NCBI RefSeq assembly: GCF_014648695.1
Contig: NZ_BMRP01000030.1
Coordinates: 16,267 to 80,266, forward strand
DNA length: 64,000 nucleotides
Source of the DNA: Streptomyces albospinus
GTDB taxonomy: Bacteria; Actinomycetota; Actinomycetes; Streptomycetales; Streptomycetaceae
Direction of reading: 5' to 3'
Below, piece by piece: positions 56,737 to 64,000 of the stretch. The notes below the pieces were generated by a model, which was given only the letters and a program-made list of their open reading frames with translations, had not been told where the DNA came from and did not search any database. The translations under genes and the position numbers were made by a program. The stretch's first letter is position 1. Each line of letters starts with the position of its first letter.

Positions 56737-57720
56737 GTGTTCGCTGCAGAACGTCGCCAATTGATCCTAGAAATGGTGCGCGCGAACGGAGCCGTGTCGC
56801 TCCGGGAGCTCGCCCGCGTCGTCCAGACCTCTGAAGTAACCGTACGGCGCGACGTGCGGGCGCTGGAGGCGGAGGGGCTGCTCGACCGCCGACACGGCGG
56901 TGCGGTCCTACCGGGTGGTTTCACCCGGGAGTCCGGCTTCCCGCAGAAGTCCCACCTCGCGACCGCGGAGAAGACGGCCATCGCCGACCTCGCCGCGGGC
57001 TTCGTCGAAGAAGGCGAGGCCATCGTCGTCGGCGCCGGGACGACCACCCAGGAGCTGGCCCGCCGGCTCGCCAGAGTCCCGGGCCTGACCGTCGTCACCA
57101 ACTCCCTGCTGGTCGCCCAGGCGTTGGCCCATGCCAACCGCGTGGAGGTGGTGATGACCGGCGGGACCCTGCGCGGTTCCAACTACGCGCTGGTCGGCAG
57201 CGGGGCCGAGCAGTCGCTGCAAGGGCTGCGGGTCTCGCGCGCCTTCCTGTCGGGCAGCGGCCTGACCGCGGAGCGCGGGCTGTCCACCTCCAACATGCTC
57301 TCCGCCAGCGTCGACCGGGCGCTGGTGCAGGCGGCGGGGGAGGTGGTGGTGCTCGCCGACCACACCAAGCTCGGCTCCGACACGATGTTCCAGACGGTGC
57401 CGACGGACGTCATCACCCGGCTCGTCACGGACGAGCCGCCGGCCCATGACGACCGGGCCGCCACGGAGTTGCAGGCGCTGGCCGACCAGGGCGTCCAGAT
57501 CGCCGTGGCCAGCGGCTCACCGGTCGGGCAGGGGCCGGGCCAGCCGGCCATGGAGGCTGCTCCGCAGGAGCGCCGGGGCCCGCGGCGGGACGTACCGCTG
57601 CCGGGCCAGCGGCGCAGCCACCCGGGCGGCGCGGCCGGTGCGCCGCAGCTGCGGTCCGCGGGCTCGCTCGCGGACGGGCCGGGCGGCCGGGTGGCCGACC
57701 TGGCGCCACGGCGCCGCTGA
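56737..57720 (+). CDS. DeoR/GlpR-family transcriptional regulator
   Basis: 327 residues from GTG at 56737. Residues 1-58 are the DeoR HTH (RRQLILEMVRANGAVSLRELARVVQTSEVTVRRDVRALEAEGLLDRRHGGAV, quoted in part: SEVTVRRDVRALE); the DeoR C-terminal sensor follows (IVVGAGTTTQELARRL, VVTNSLLVAQAL, GGTLRGSNYALVG, VVLADHTKLG). The last about 75 residues are a Pro/Gly/Arg-rich tail not part of the fold. DeoR proteins sense sugar phosphates. Its position beyond the salvage genes makes it a candidate regulator of the CTACGCGCGTAG set, but nothing in the sequence proves this and its own promoter lacks the motif. Confidence 0.85.
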   Translation: MFAAERRQLILEMVRANGAVSLRELARVVQTSEVTVRRDVRALEAEGLLDRRHGGAVLPGGFTRESGFPQKSHLATAEKTAIADLAAGFVEEGEAIVVGAGTTTQELARRLARVPGLTVVTNSLLVAQALAHANRVEVVMTGGTLRGSNYALVGSGAEQSLQGLRVSRAFLSGSGLTAERGLSTSNMLSASVDRALVQAAGEVVVLADHTKLGSDTMFQTVPTDVITRLVTDEPPAHDDRAATELQALADQGVQIAVASGSPVGQGPGQPAMEAAPQERRGPRRDVPLPGQRRSHPGGAAGAPQLRSAGSLADGPGGRVADLAPRRR

Positions 57721-57756
57721 GCGGCCGGGCGGGCGGCGGGAGTTTGACGACAGGAC

Positions 57757-58407
57757 CTAGGCCCCCGCTCCCGCGGCGCCCGCCTTGAGCCCCCGTAGCG
57801 TCAGGGTCAGCAGCCGGTCGGCCAGCTCCGGGTCGTCGGGGGATTCCTCGGCGGCCAGGGCGATGCCGTTGGTGAGCTGCATCAGGTCGTTGATGGAGAC
57901 GTCGCGGCGTACCGCGCCGGCCTGCTGGGCGCGGGCCAGCAGTGCGCCGCCGGCCTCCCGCATGGGCACGCTGCACCGCGCCATCCCCGAGGACTCGTCG
58001 GCCGACGCCGTCATCAGGGCCCGGGACAGGCCCCGGTAGGTGCCGGCGTGGGTGATGATCGCGCGCAGCCAGTCGACCAGCGCGGTGCACGGCTGCGGCG
58101 CGTCGGCCAGTTCCCTGGCGTACGCCAGCAGGGCGTCGACCTCGCCCTGGAAGACCGCGCCCATCAGGGCGGTGCGGTTGGGGAAGTGCCGGTAGAGCGT
58201 GCCGATGCCGACGCCGGCGCGGCGGGCGATGTCCTCCAGCGAGGTGTCCGTGCCGTGCTCCGTGAAGGCCGTACGGGCCTCGGTCAGCAGCCGCTCGTAG
58301 TTGCGGCGCGCGTCGGCCCGCATGGGGCGTACGGTGGGCGCCCCCGCCGGTGCGTGCGCCGTGGCGGCGTGCTCTGCCCGCCGCTGCCCTGCCGTCTCGG
58401 TCGCCAT
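57757..58407 (-). CDS. TetR-family regulator
   Basis: 216 residues, ATG at 58407 with GGAAGGACG upstream. HTH at about 30-75 (NYERLLTEARTAFTEHGTDTSLEDIARRAGVGIGTLYRHFPNRTALMGAV, recognised by GVGIGTLYRHFPNR), then a TetR C-terminal domain (DWLRAIITHAGTYRGLSRALM) of the SbtR-like type. Target genes unknown; the esterase gene begins divergently 352 bp away. Confidence 0.87.
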   Translation of the reverse strand: MATETAGQRRAEHAATAHAPAGAPTVRPMRADARRNYERLLTEARTAFTEHGTDTSLEDIARRAGVGIGTLYRHFPNRTALMGAVFQGEVDALLAYARELADAPQPCTALVDWLRAIITHAGTYRGLSRALMTASADESSGMARCSVPMREAGGALLARAQQAGAVRRDVSINDLMQLTNGIALAAEESPDDPELADRLLTLTLRGLKAGAAGAGA

Positions 58408-58759
58408 CGCCCGTCCTTCCTCGATCCGGCCGGTCCCGGCCCGGATGCGTCCAGGATGCCATCGCACCGGCGGGCGCCGGGGCGGGACGTACGCCCCCGA
58501 GGCCCGGTGGACGGGCGGCGGCCGGCGGATGACGCGCCGGAGTACCGCAGCCGACGGCTGGCCGAACTCCTCGGAAAGGCCGCAACGTCACCGTTCCAAG
58601 GGCCATCAAACCTGGCGCAATGAGGTCTTCCGGGGGTTTCCGGAGGCCGCTGGAACACGTTGCGTGGCGACCGGCCGCCGAAGGGACCGGCGGGCCGAGC
58701 GCGCTGCGTACGGATATCCGGGAACAGCCGGAATATCCCGGACACCTGGGGAACATGTC
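58408..58759. other. gene-free divergent region between TetR and esterase genes
   Basis: About 350 bp with no credible gene. Near the esterase start ATATCC occurs twice in a related context (58714-58719 in GGATATCC, a perfect 8-bp palindrome at 58712-58719, and 58733-58738 in GAATATCCCGG), possible regulator half-sites. Confidence 0.4.
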
Positions 58760-59944
58760 ATGGGACTGACCAGCCAGTCGCTGTTGTTCGCGATGATCGC
58801 GGTCGCCGTGGTCTGCGTGGGGCTCACGGTCTGGATGTGGCCGCGGTTCGCCGGCCGCGGGCCGCGGGCGGTGCTGGGGCGGCTCGGGGTGATCGCCGCG
58901 ACCCAGCTGAGCATCGTGGCGGCCCTCGGCCTCGCGGTGAACTCCAACTTCGAGTTCTACGCCTCCTGGCACGAACTGCTCGGCCTCTACGACGGGGCGC
59001 CGGCCGCCGTCGGCAAGTGGGGCAACGAGGGCAAGGCGGGGCCCGCCGGAGACCCGTCCAAGGGGCTCGTCCAGCCGTCCGGCCCCGAGGGCCTGGACAA
59101 GGTCCACGGGATCCCCACGGGGCCGCCGGACAAGAACGGCAAGGTCGAGACCGTGAAGATCGTCGGCAAGCGGACCCGGGCGGTGAACCCGGCGTACGTC
59201 TATCTGCCGCCGCAGTACTTCCAGAAGCAGTACGCGCGCCAGCGCTTCCCGGTCGTCGTGGCGCTCGCCGGCTACCCGGGCGGGATATTCCTGCTGGGCC
59301 AGCACCTGCGGCTGCCGGAGACCGCCTCCCAGCTGATCCGCAGCGGGAAGATGCAGCCGACCGTCATCGTCATGATGCGGCCCACCATCGCGCCGCCGCG
59401 CGACACCCAGTGTGTCGACGTGCCCGGCGGCCCGCAGGCCGAGACGTTCTTCGCCCAGGATGTGCCGGACGCGCTGCGGTCGCACTACCGCGTCGGCAGC
59501 GACCCGGGCGCCTGGGGCGTCATGGGCTACTCCTCGGGCGGCAGCTGCGCCCTCCAGCTGGCCATGATCCACTCCCGTACGTACACCTCGGCGGCGGCGC
59601 TCTCGCCCGACTACAAGGTCTCCACCGACCCCACCACCGGCAACCTCTTCGGCGACGGCAAGGACCGCGGCCGGCGCCGCGAGGAGCACGATCTGATGTG
59701 GCGGCTGAAGAACCTGCCCGCCCCGCAGGTGAACGTGCTGATCGGCACCAGCCGTGCGGGCGAGCCCAACTACCCGGCGGCGAAGGAGTTCCTGGACGCG
59801 GTCAAACCGCCCATGAAGGCCGACTCGATCATCCTCGACCACGGCAGCCACAACTTCGCCACCTGGCGGCGCGAACTGCCCGCCGCGCTCCAGTGGATGA
59901 GCAGGTCGCTGACGTTCCCGGAGGACGTGGTCGGCAGTTCCTGA
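58760..59944 (+). CDS. membrane-anchored esterase-D/antigen 85-like hydrolase
   Basis: 394 residues, ATG at 58760. Two or three N-terminal membrane segments (SLLFAMIAVAVVCVGLTVWMW; GVIAATQLSIVAALGLAV), then an external alpha/beta hydrolase domain: FPVVVALAGYPGG, PTVIVMMRPTIAPPRDTQCVD, WGVMGYSSGGSCALQLAM with the nucleophile in GYSSGG, and LDHGSHNFATWRRELPAALQWM with the catalytic His. The layout matches putative esterases related to mycolyltransferases. Substrate unknown. A very strong terminator follows. Confidence 0.86.
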   Translation: MGLTSQSLLFAMIAVAVVCVGLTVWMWPRFAGRGPRAVLGRLGVIAATQLSIVAALGLAVNSNFEFYASWHELLGLYDGAPAAVGKWGNEGKAGPAGDPSKGLVQPSGPEGLDKVHGIPTGPPDKNGKVETVKIVGKRTRAVNPAYVYLPPQYFQKQYARQRFPVVVALAGYPGGIFLLGQHLRLPETASQLIRSGKMQPTVIVMMRPTIAPPRDTQCVDVPGGPQAETFFAQDVPDALRSHYRVGSDPGAWGVMGYSSGGSCALQLAMIHSRTYTSAAALSPDYKVSTDPTTGNLFGDGKDRGRRREEHDLMWRLKNLPAPQVNVLIGTSRAGEPNYPAAKEFLDAVKPPMKADSIILDHGSHNFATWRRELPAALQWMSRSLTFPEDVVGSS

Positions 59945-59954
59945 ACGAACGAAC

Positions 59955-59996
59955 AGGAACGGGCGCCCGGCGGCTGGCTGCCGGGCGCCCGTTCCT
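59955..59996. terminator. bidirectional hairpin terminator
   Basis: Perfect 17-bp arms (59955-59971 and 59980-59996), 8-nt loop, between the convergent esterase and accA2 genes. The longest perfect stem in the window. Confidence 0.93.
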
Positions 59997-60016
59997 GAGG
60001 GCGGTGTGCCGCCGGG

Positions 60017-61786
60017 TCAGTCCTTGATCTCGCAGATGACCGCGCCGGAGGTGAGGGCCGCGCCGACCTCGGCGGTCAGGCCCTTGACGGTGCCGGAGCG
60101 GTGCGCGTTGAGCGGCTGCTCCATCTTCATCGCCTCCAGGACGACGACCAGTTCGCCCTCGGTGACGTGCTGGCCCTCCTCGACGGCGACCTTGACGATG
60201 GTGCCCTGCATCGGCGAGGCGAGGGCGTCGCCGGAGGCGGCGCTGCCCGACTTCTTGGCGGCCTTGCGCTTGGGCTTGGCCCCGCCGGCGACCGCGGCGC
60301 GGGCCAGCGGCATGCCGAGCGAGGACGGCAGGGAGACCTCCAGGCGCTTGCCGCCGACCTCGACGACGACCGTCTCGCGGGTGTCCGCCTCGGCCTCCTC
60401 GGCGCCCGGCGCGGCGAACGGCGGGATCTCGTTGACGAACTCGGTCTCGATCCAGCGGGTGTGGACGGTGAACGCCTCGTCGGAGCCGGTGAGTTCGGGG
60501 GCGAAGGCCGGGTCCTTGACGACCGCGCGGTGGAACGGGATGGCGGTGGCCATGCCGTCCACCTGGAACTCGTTCAGGGCGCGGGCGGCGCGCTGGAGGG
60601 CCTGGGCGCGGGTGGCGCCGGTGACGACCAGCTTGGCGAGCAGGGAGTCCCAGGCCGGGCCGATGACCGAGCCGGCCTCGACGCCCGCGTCCAGGCGGAC
60701 GCCCGGACCCGACGGCGCGGCGAACGTGGTGACCGTGCCGGGCGCGGGGAGGAAGTTGCGGCCCGGGTCCTCGCCGTTGATGCGGAACTCGAAGGAGTGG
60801 CCGCGCACCGCCGGGTCGTCGTAGCCCAGCTCCTCGCCGTCGGCGATCCGGAACATCTCGCGGACCAGGTCGAGGCCGGTGACCTCTTCGGTGACCGGGT
60901 GCTCGACCTGGAGGCGGGTGTTGACCTCCAGGAAGGAGATGGTGCCGTCCTGGCCTACCAGGAACTCGCAGGTGCCGGCGCCCTCGTAGCCGGCCTCCTT
61001 GAGGATGGCCTTGGAGGCGCGGTACAGCTCGGCGTTCTGCTCGTCGCTCAGGAACGGCGCGGGGGCCTCCTCGACGAGCTTCTGGTGGCGGCGCTGGAGG
61101 GAGCAGTCACGGGTGGAGACGACCACGACGTTGCCGTGCTTGTCGGCCAGGCACTGGGTCTCGACGTGGCGCGGGCGGTCCAGGTAGCGCTCGACGAAGC
61201 ACTCGCCGCGGCCGAAGGCGGCGACCGCCTCGCGGACCGCGGAGTCGTACAGCTCCGGGACCTCTTCGAGCGTGCGGGCGACCTTCAGGCCGCGACCGCC
61301 GCCCCCGAAGGCCGCCTTGATCGCGATCGGCAGGCCGTGCTCCTCGGCGAAGGCGACGACCTCGTCCGCGCCGGAGACCGGGTCCGGGGTGCCGGCGACC
61401 AGCGGGGCACCGGCGCGCTGCGCGATGTGCCGCGCCGCGACCTTGTCGCCGAGGTCGCGGATGGCGTGCGGGGGCGGGCCGATCCAGGTCAGGCCGGCGT
61501 CCAGGACGGCCTGGGCGAACTCGGCGTTCTCGGAGAGGAAGCCGTAGCCCGGGTGGACCGCGTCCGCACCGGAATCGGCGGCGGCCTGGAGGACCTTGGC
61601 GATGTCCAGGTAGCTGGTGGCAGGGGTGTCACCGCCCAGGGCGTATGCCTCGTCCGCAGCGCGTACGTGCAGGGCGTCCCGGTCGGGCTCGGCGTAGACG
61701 GCTACGCTCCCGATTCCGGCGTCCCGGCACGCCCGAGCAACGCGGACAGCGATTTCGCCACGGTTGGCGATGAGCACCTTGCGCAC
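60017..61786 (-). CDS. accA2: acyl-CoA carboxylase biotin-carboxylase/BCCP subunit
   Basis: 589 residues from GTG at 61786 with GGAAGGA upstream. KVLIANRGEIAVRVARACRDAG opens the biotin carboxylase domain; AAFGGGGRGLKV is the ATP-grasp loop; FLEVNTRLQVEHPVTEEVTG the active site; after a Lys-rich linker (PKRKAAKKSG) the C-terminal biotin carrier domain has EAMKMEQ with the biotinylated Lys. It supplies carboxybiotin for acetyl-/propionyl-CoA carboxylases, giving malonyl- and methylmalonyl-CoA for fatty acids and polyketides. Matches S. coelicolor AccA2 in length and architecture. Confidence 0.95.
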   Translation of the reverse strand: MRKVLIANRGEIAVRVARACRDAGIGSVAVYAEPDRDALHVRAADEAYALGGDTPATSYLDIAKVLQAAADSGADAVHPGYGFLSENAEFAQAVLDAGLTWIGPPPHAIRDLGDKVAARHIAQRAGAPLVAGTPDPVSGADEVVAFAEEHGLPIAIKAAFGGGGRGLKVARTLEEVPELYDSAVREAVAAFGRGECFVERYLDRPRHVETQCLADKHGNVVVVSTRDCSLQRRHQKLVEEAPAPFLSDEQNAELYRASKAILKEAGYEGAGTCEFLVGQDGTISFLEVNTRLQVEHPVTEEVTGLDLVREMFRIADGEELGYDDPAVRGHSFEFRINGEDPGRNFLPAPGTVTTFAAPSGPGVRLDAGVEAGSVIGPAWDSLLAKLVVTGATRAQALQRAARALNEFQVDGMATAIPFHRAVVKDPAFAPELTGSDEAFTVHTRWIETEFVNEIPPFAAPGAEEAEADTRETVVVEVGGKRLEVSLPSSLGMPLARAAVAGGAKPKRKAAKKSGSAASGDALASPMQGTIVKVAVEEGQHVTEGELVVVLEAMKMEQPLNAHRSGTVKGLTAEVGAALTSGAVICEIKD

Positions 61787-62184
61787 GATGGGTCCTTCCT
61801 TGGCGCTACGCCGCAACACACTGAACGCAGCGAGTTTAGGGACTGGCGACACCGCGTGCCGACCCGTTTCCCGGGGTGAGCTTGCCCACACGGAGCGTGC
61901 ACGCGGCGATGGTGAGGGACCAAAGTCCGTTGGAATCCCAGGGTAGGCCCGGATTCCAGGGCTCCGGCGCGCGGCACGGTGTGGCCTAGGTCTCGAACTG
62001 CGGACGTCCGGCGGATCGTCAATTCTTTGTGGAGTCCCTACGAATGGGCGAGTGAAAGTTTTCGGGTGAGCACGGCGCGTGCGGATGCGCCGGCGCGGGT
62101 CCGGACGGGGTCGTGCACACCCCTTGCCCTCACGGTTACCCGTTAGTAGCGTGCCTGATGCCTCTGTACTCCTGGTAACGGCTC
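61787..62184. other. divergent intergenic region of accA2
   Basis: About 400 bp without a clear gene. It holds the accA2 leader on the left and, at 62124-62152, a well-formed promoter for the membrane-protein gene. ATG at 62158, 5 nt after TAGCGT, opens a 6-codon frame (MPLYSW, stop at 62178) that could be a leader peptide. Confidence 0.5.
62124..62152 (+). promoter_or_regulatory. promoter TTGCCC-N17-TAGCGT
   Basis: -35 TTGCCC at 62124-62129 and -10 TAGCGT at 62147-62152 with 17-bp spacing, upstream of the membrane-protein gene at 62185. The spacer contains GGTTACC. Confidence 0.6.
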
Positions 62185-62664
62185 GTGATGACGGCGCATG
62201 ACGGTGGAAGTGAGGTGGGCGGGGTGGTGGCGCGCAGACCGGTGGCTCTGGCGGCGGCGGTGGTCCTGATCCTGGAGGCGGCCGGGATCCTGCTGCTGAA
62301 CTGGATCCTGAGCATCGTGGTGGACCGGCAGCAGATGTCGCTCGCGGGGCTCCAGCCGCGCGCGATGTCCGCCGGGGCGTGGATCGGCGGCGGGGTCTTC
62401 GGCGCCTTCCTGGCCTTCTGCGCGGTGGTACTGCTCCGCAGCGCGCTGCGCGACCGCGCGCCCGGCGGGTTCTCGCGCATCGTGCTGATCGCCTGCGCGG
62501 TGGTGCACGGGGTGCTCGGGGCGTTCGCCGTCGGGCTGGTCGGCTGGGTGGCGTTCCTCGCGCTGATGGTGGTGCTGGCACTGCTGGTGCTGACCCTGGT
62601 GGCGTACGGGGAGCCGCGGGACGCCGCCGCGGACGCCCCGGCCGCGGACGGCGCCCCTGCCTGA
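62185..62664 (+). CDS. four-helix membrane protein
   Basis: 159 residues from GTG at 62185 (ATG at 62188 also possible). Four hydrophobic segments (VALAAAVVLILEAAGILLLNWILSIVV; WIGGGVFGAFLAFCAVVLL; IVLIACAVVHGVLGAFAVGL; VAFLALMVVLALLVLTLVAY) and an acidic Ala-rich C-terminal tail. No family recognised with confidence; function unknown. Confidence 0.72.
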   Translation: MMTAHDGGSEVGGVVARRPVALAAAVVLILEAAGILLLNWILSIVVDRQQMSLAGLQPRAMSAGAWIGGGVFGAFLAFCAVVLLRSALRDRAPGGFSRIVLIACAVVHGVLGAFAVGLVGWVAFLALMVVLALLVLTLVAYGEPRDAAADAPAADGAPA

Positions 62665-62743
62665 CGCGCCCCTGCCTGACGCCCGCCCGGCGCGGCGCTG
62701 CGGACCGCGGCTCCCGCATTCCCGGTCGCCGGTCCCGGGTTCC

Positions 62744-62825
62744 CGGGCCCTGCCCTTCGTTCCCTGCCCTTCGTTCCCTGTTCTCCGTCCCCTGTTCTTG
62801 TCCTTCGTTCCCGGCCCCGAACTCC
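62744..62825. repeat. pyrimidine-rich imperfect tandem repeats
   Basis: CCCTGCCCTTCGTTC is directly repeated and followed by degenerate copies (CCCTGTTCTCCGTC, CCCTGTTCTTGTCC) in the gap between the membrane protein and the kinase-like gene. Marked strand asymmetry (C/T-rich on the plus strand). Confidence 0.6.
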
Positions 62826-62944
62826 TCCCGCGGCGGCCCGAGTTGGGTGCCCCTCCGGGCCGTGGGGCACGCCCTTGTAGGCTCTGTGGGCTGTTGCCGG
62901 GGGCACGACACGGGCTGGACCAGGGGCAGAGGGGGAGAGGGCGC

Positions 62945-64000
62945 ATGCAGCCGCATGACGCGACGGCGGGCGATCCGGGGCGGTTCGACGCCATCGGGCC
63001 GTACGTCGTGCTGGCCGCGCTGGACGACGCCGCGTCGCCCGTGCCCGTACCCGAGCGCCGGTACGTGGCGCGCAGCGCGGACGGCGACCGTACGGTCCTG
63101 ATCAGCCTGCCGCTGCCGGGCGCGGACGCCGGGCGGTTCCTGGCCGAGGCGGAGACCTCCCGCTATCTGCTCGGGCCGTGGTCGGCGCCGGCCACCGAGC
63201 TCGCCGCACCGGGCGAGCCCCCCTGGCACGCCCGCCCCTACCTGCCCGTGCTGCCGCTGCCGGCCGCGCTCGCCGCGCACGGCGGGCCGTTGCCGGAGCG
63301 CACCGTACGGGCCATCGGCGCCGCCCTCGTGGAGACGCTGGTCATCGGGCACGGGCAGGGCCTGGTGCATGCCGGGGTCTGCCCGGCCGCGGTGCTGCTC
63401 GCGGCCGACGGGCCCCGGCTGACCTGCTTCGGCGCCGTCCGGGCGGCGGCCGGTGACGGCCTGCCGCGCTCCGGCCTGCCGGGGCTGGAGTCGGGCAGCC
63501 TGCCGCCGGAGCAGGCCGTCGGGGATCGGCCGCTTCCGGCGGGGGACGTGTATGCGCTCGGCGCGACGCTGGCGTACGCCGCCACCGGGCACACCGTGCC
63601 CGAACGGGACGAGATCCCGGCCGGGTTGCGTTCGCTCGTCGGCGCCTGCCTGTCGCGCGACCCGGCGGCCCGGCCGCGGCCCGCGGAGCTGCTGGAAGAG
63701 CTTGGTCCGGCCGCCGGGACGGACGGACCGGACGAACTGGGTGAACCGGCCGGGACGGACGGTTCGGTGGACCGGCCCACGGCGGTGCTCGCCGCCGTAC
63801 CTGCCGCCGTGGCCGCCGCCGCGCCCGCGGGCGCGCAAGCGGTCACCGCCCCCGAAGCCCCGGCCGACCGCGCCGCCGCGGCCCTCGGCCCCGGCTGGCT
63901 GCCCGGCCGGGTGATCGCCGCGCTGGCCCGGCAGTCGGCCGAGCTGCTGGCGGTGAACCTGCCCGAGGAGAAGCGGGCGGTCCCCGTGGCGCCCGCCCCG
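62945..64000 (+). CDS. serine/threonine-kinase-like pseudokinase (partial, C-terminus off window)
   Basis: 352 residues visible from ATG at 62945, open to the edge. The fold of a Hanks-type kinase is recognisable (YVVLAALDD..., RRYVARSADGDRTVLISLP, HGQGLVHAGVCPAAVLLAADGPRLTCFGAV, PAGDVYALGATLAYAATGH, LVGACLSRDPAARPRPAELLEEL), but the catalytic loop HRDLKPxN reads HAGVCPAAV and the DFG reads CFG, so the catalytic Asp and the metal-binding Asp are missing. A Pro/Ala-rich linker follows. Probably a signalling scaffold or ligand-binding pseudokinase. Confidence 0.8.
   Translation, partial: MQPHDATAGDPGRFDAIGPYVVLAALDDAASPVPVPERRYVARSADGDRTVLISLPLPGADAGRFLAEAETSRYLLGPWSAPATELAAPGEPPWHARPYLPVLPLPAALAAHGGPLPERTVRAIGAALVETLVIGHGQGLVHAGVCPAAVLLAADGPRLTCFGAVRAAAGDGLPRSGLPGLESGSLPPEQAVGDRPLPAGDVYALGATLAYAATGHTVPERDEIPAGLRSLVGACLSRDPAARPRPAELLEELGPAAGTDGPDELGEPAGTDGSVDRPTAVLAAVPAAVAAAAPAGAQAVTAPEAPADRAAAALGPGWLPGRVIAALARQSAELLAVNLPEEKRAVPVAPAP

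Noticed and set aside
56737..57720. Declaring the DeoR protein the regulator of CTACGCGCGTAG
   Set aside because: Position is suggestive, but its promoter lacks the site and no binding specificity can be read from the sequence, so it is kept as a hypothesis.
60017..63838. Very long minus-strand open frame (over 1200 codons) including accA2
   Set aside because: Only 60017-61786 matches biotin carboxylase/BCCP; the upstream extension is Arg/Pro-rich antisense to the membrane-protein and kinase-like genes and has no domain.

Overview
The window is high-GC (about 70% or more) actinobacterial chromosome, almost certainly a Streptomyces. Evidence: GC-saturated third codon positions, GTG starts, many apparently leaderless promoters (TANNNT, then 6-7 nt, then the start codon), an AfsQ1/AfsQ2/SigQ locus, and gene neighbourhoods that I recall from S. 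coelicolor (gluconate operon; teichulosonic-acid genes; nucleoside salvage; afsQ; accA2). About 64 coding features are supported, including two broken genes. No rRNA, tRNA or CRISPR was seen.

Layout. 1-1.6 kb: a partial DUF4097-like gene and a ribbon-helix-helix regulator with a palindromic operator and a 10-bp-periodic repeat array. 1.6-4.5 kb: gluconate regulator, kinase and permease. 4.6-6.9 kb: FAD monooxygenase and divergent TetR regulator sharing twin operators. 6.9-15.6 kb: a divergent cell-wall glycopolymer cluster of the teichulosonic (Kdn) acid type: acyltransferase, polysialyltransferase-like enzyme, GT2, two sialyltransferase-like genes, a fused CMP-nonulosonate synthetase/HAD phosphatase and a NeuB-type synthase. 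15.7-24.2 kb: M20 amidohydrolase, then a nucleoside importer (lipoprotein, ABC ATPase, two permeases), cytidine deaminase and thymidine phosphorylase. 24.2-25.3 kb: a deletion scar joining two truncated genes. 25.4-27.8 kb: MFS exporter and LysR regulator. 27.8-32.4 kb: a three-gene operon of a STAND/TPR ATPase and two paralogous APH-fold kinases. 32.4-34.5 kb: hydrolase and adenosine deaminase. 34.6-41.5 kb: small secreted and membrane proteins around lipoprotein-afsQ2-afsQ1 and divergent sigQ, then a uridine-kinase-like gene. 41.6-46.9 kb: deoC with two aldehyde dehydrogenases, a membrane protein and a mannosyltransferase-like protein. 47.2-51.4 kb: a lower-GC accessory block with a PIMT-like methyltransferase next to a 44-residue Lys/Gly/Asp peptide (a candidate imiditide RiPP), plus a TTA-containing XRE/TPR regulator. 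51.5-64 kb: phosphohexose/pentose mutase, purine nucleoside phosphorylase, gamma-glutamylcyclotransferase-like protein, LpdA-type quinone reductase, DeoR and TetR regulators, secreted esterase, accA2, a membrane protein and a partial pseudokinase.

How the parts work together. Nucleosides enter through the ABC importer. Deaminases (cdd, add) and phosphorylases (deoA, PNP) release bases and pentose-1-phosphates; a phosphomutase and deoC convert deoxyribose phosphate to glyceraldehyde-3-phosphate and acetaldehyde; aldehyde dehydrogenase can oxidise the latter. Six promoters of this dispersed set carry the palindrome CTACGCGCGTAG or a close variant, which makes them a visible regulon spread over 37 kb. 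The most novel candidates are this operator regulon, the methyltransferase/peptide pair, the STAND/double-kinase operon and the RHH operator with its decamer array.
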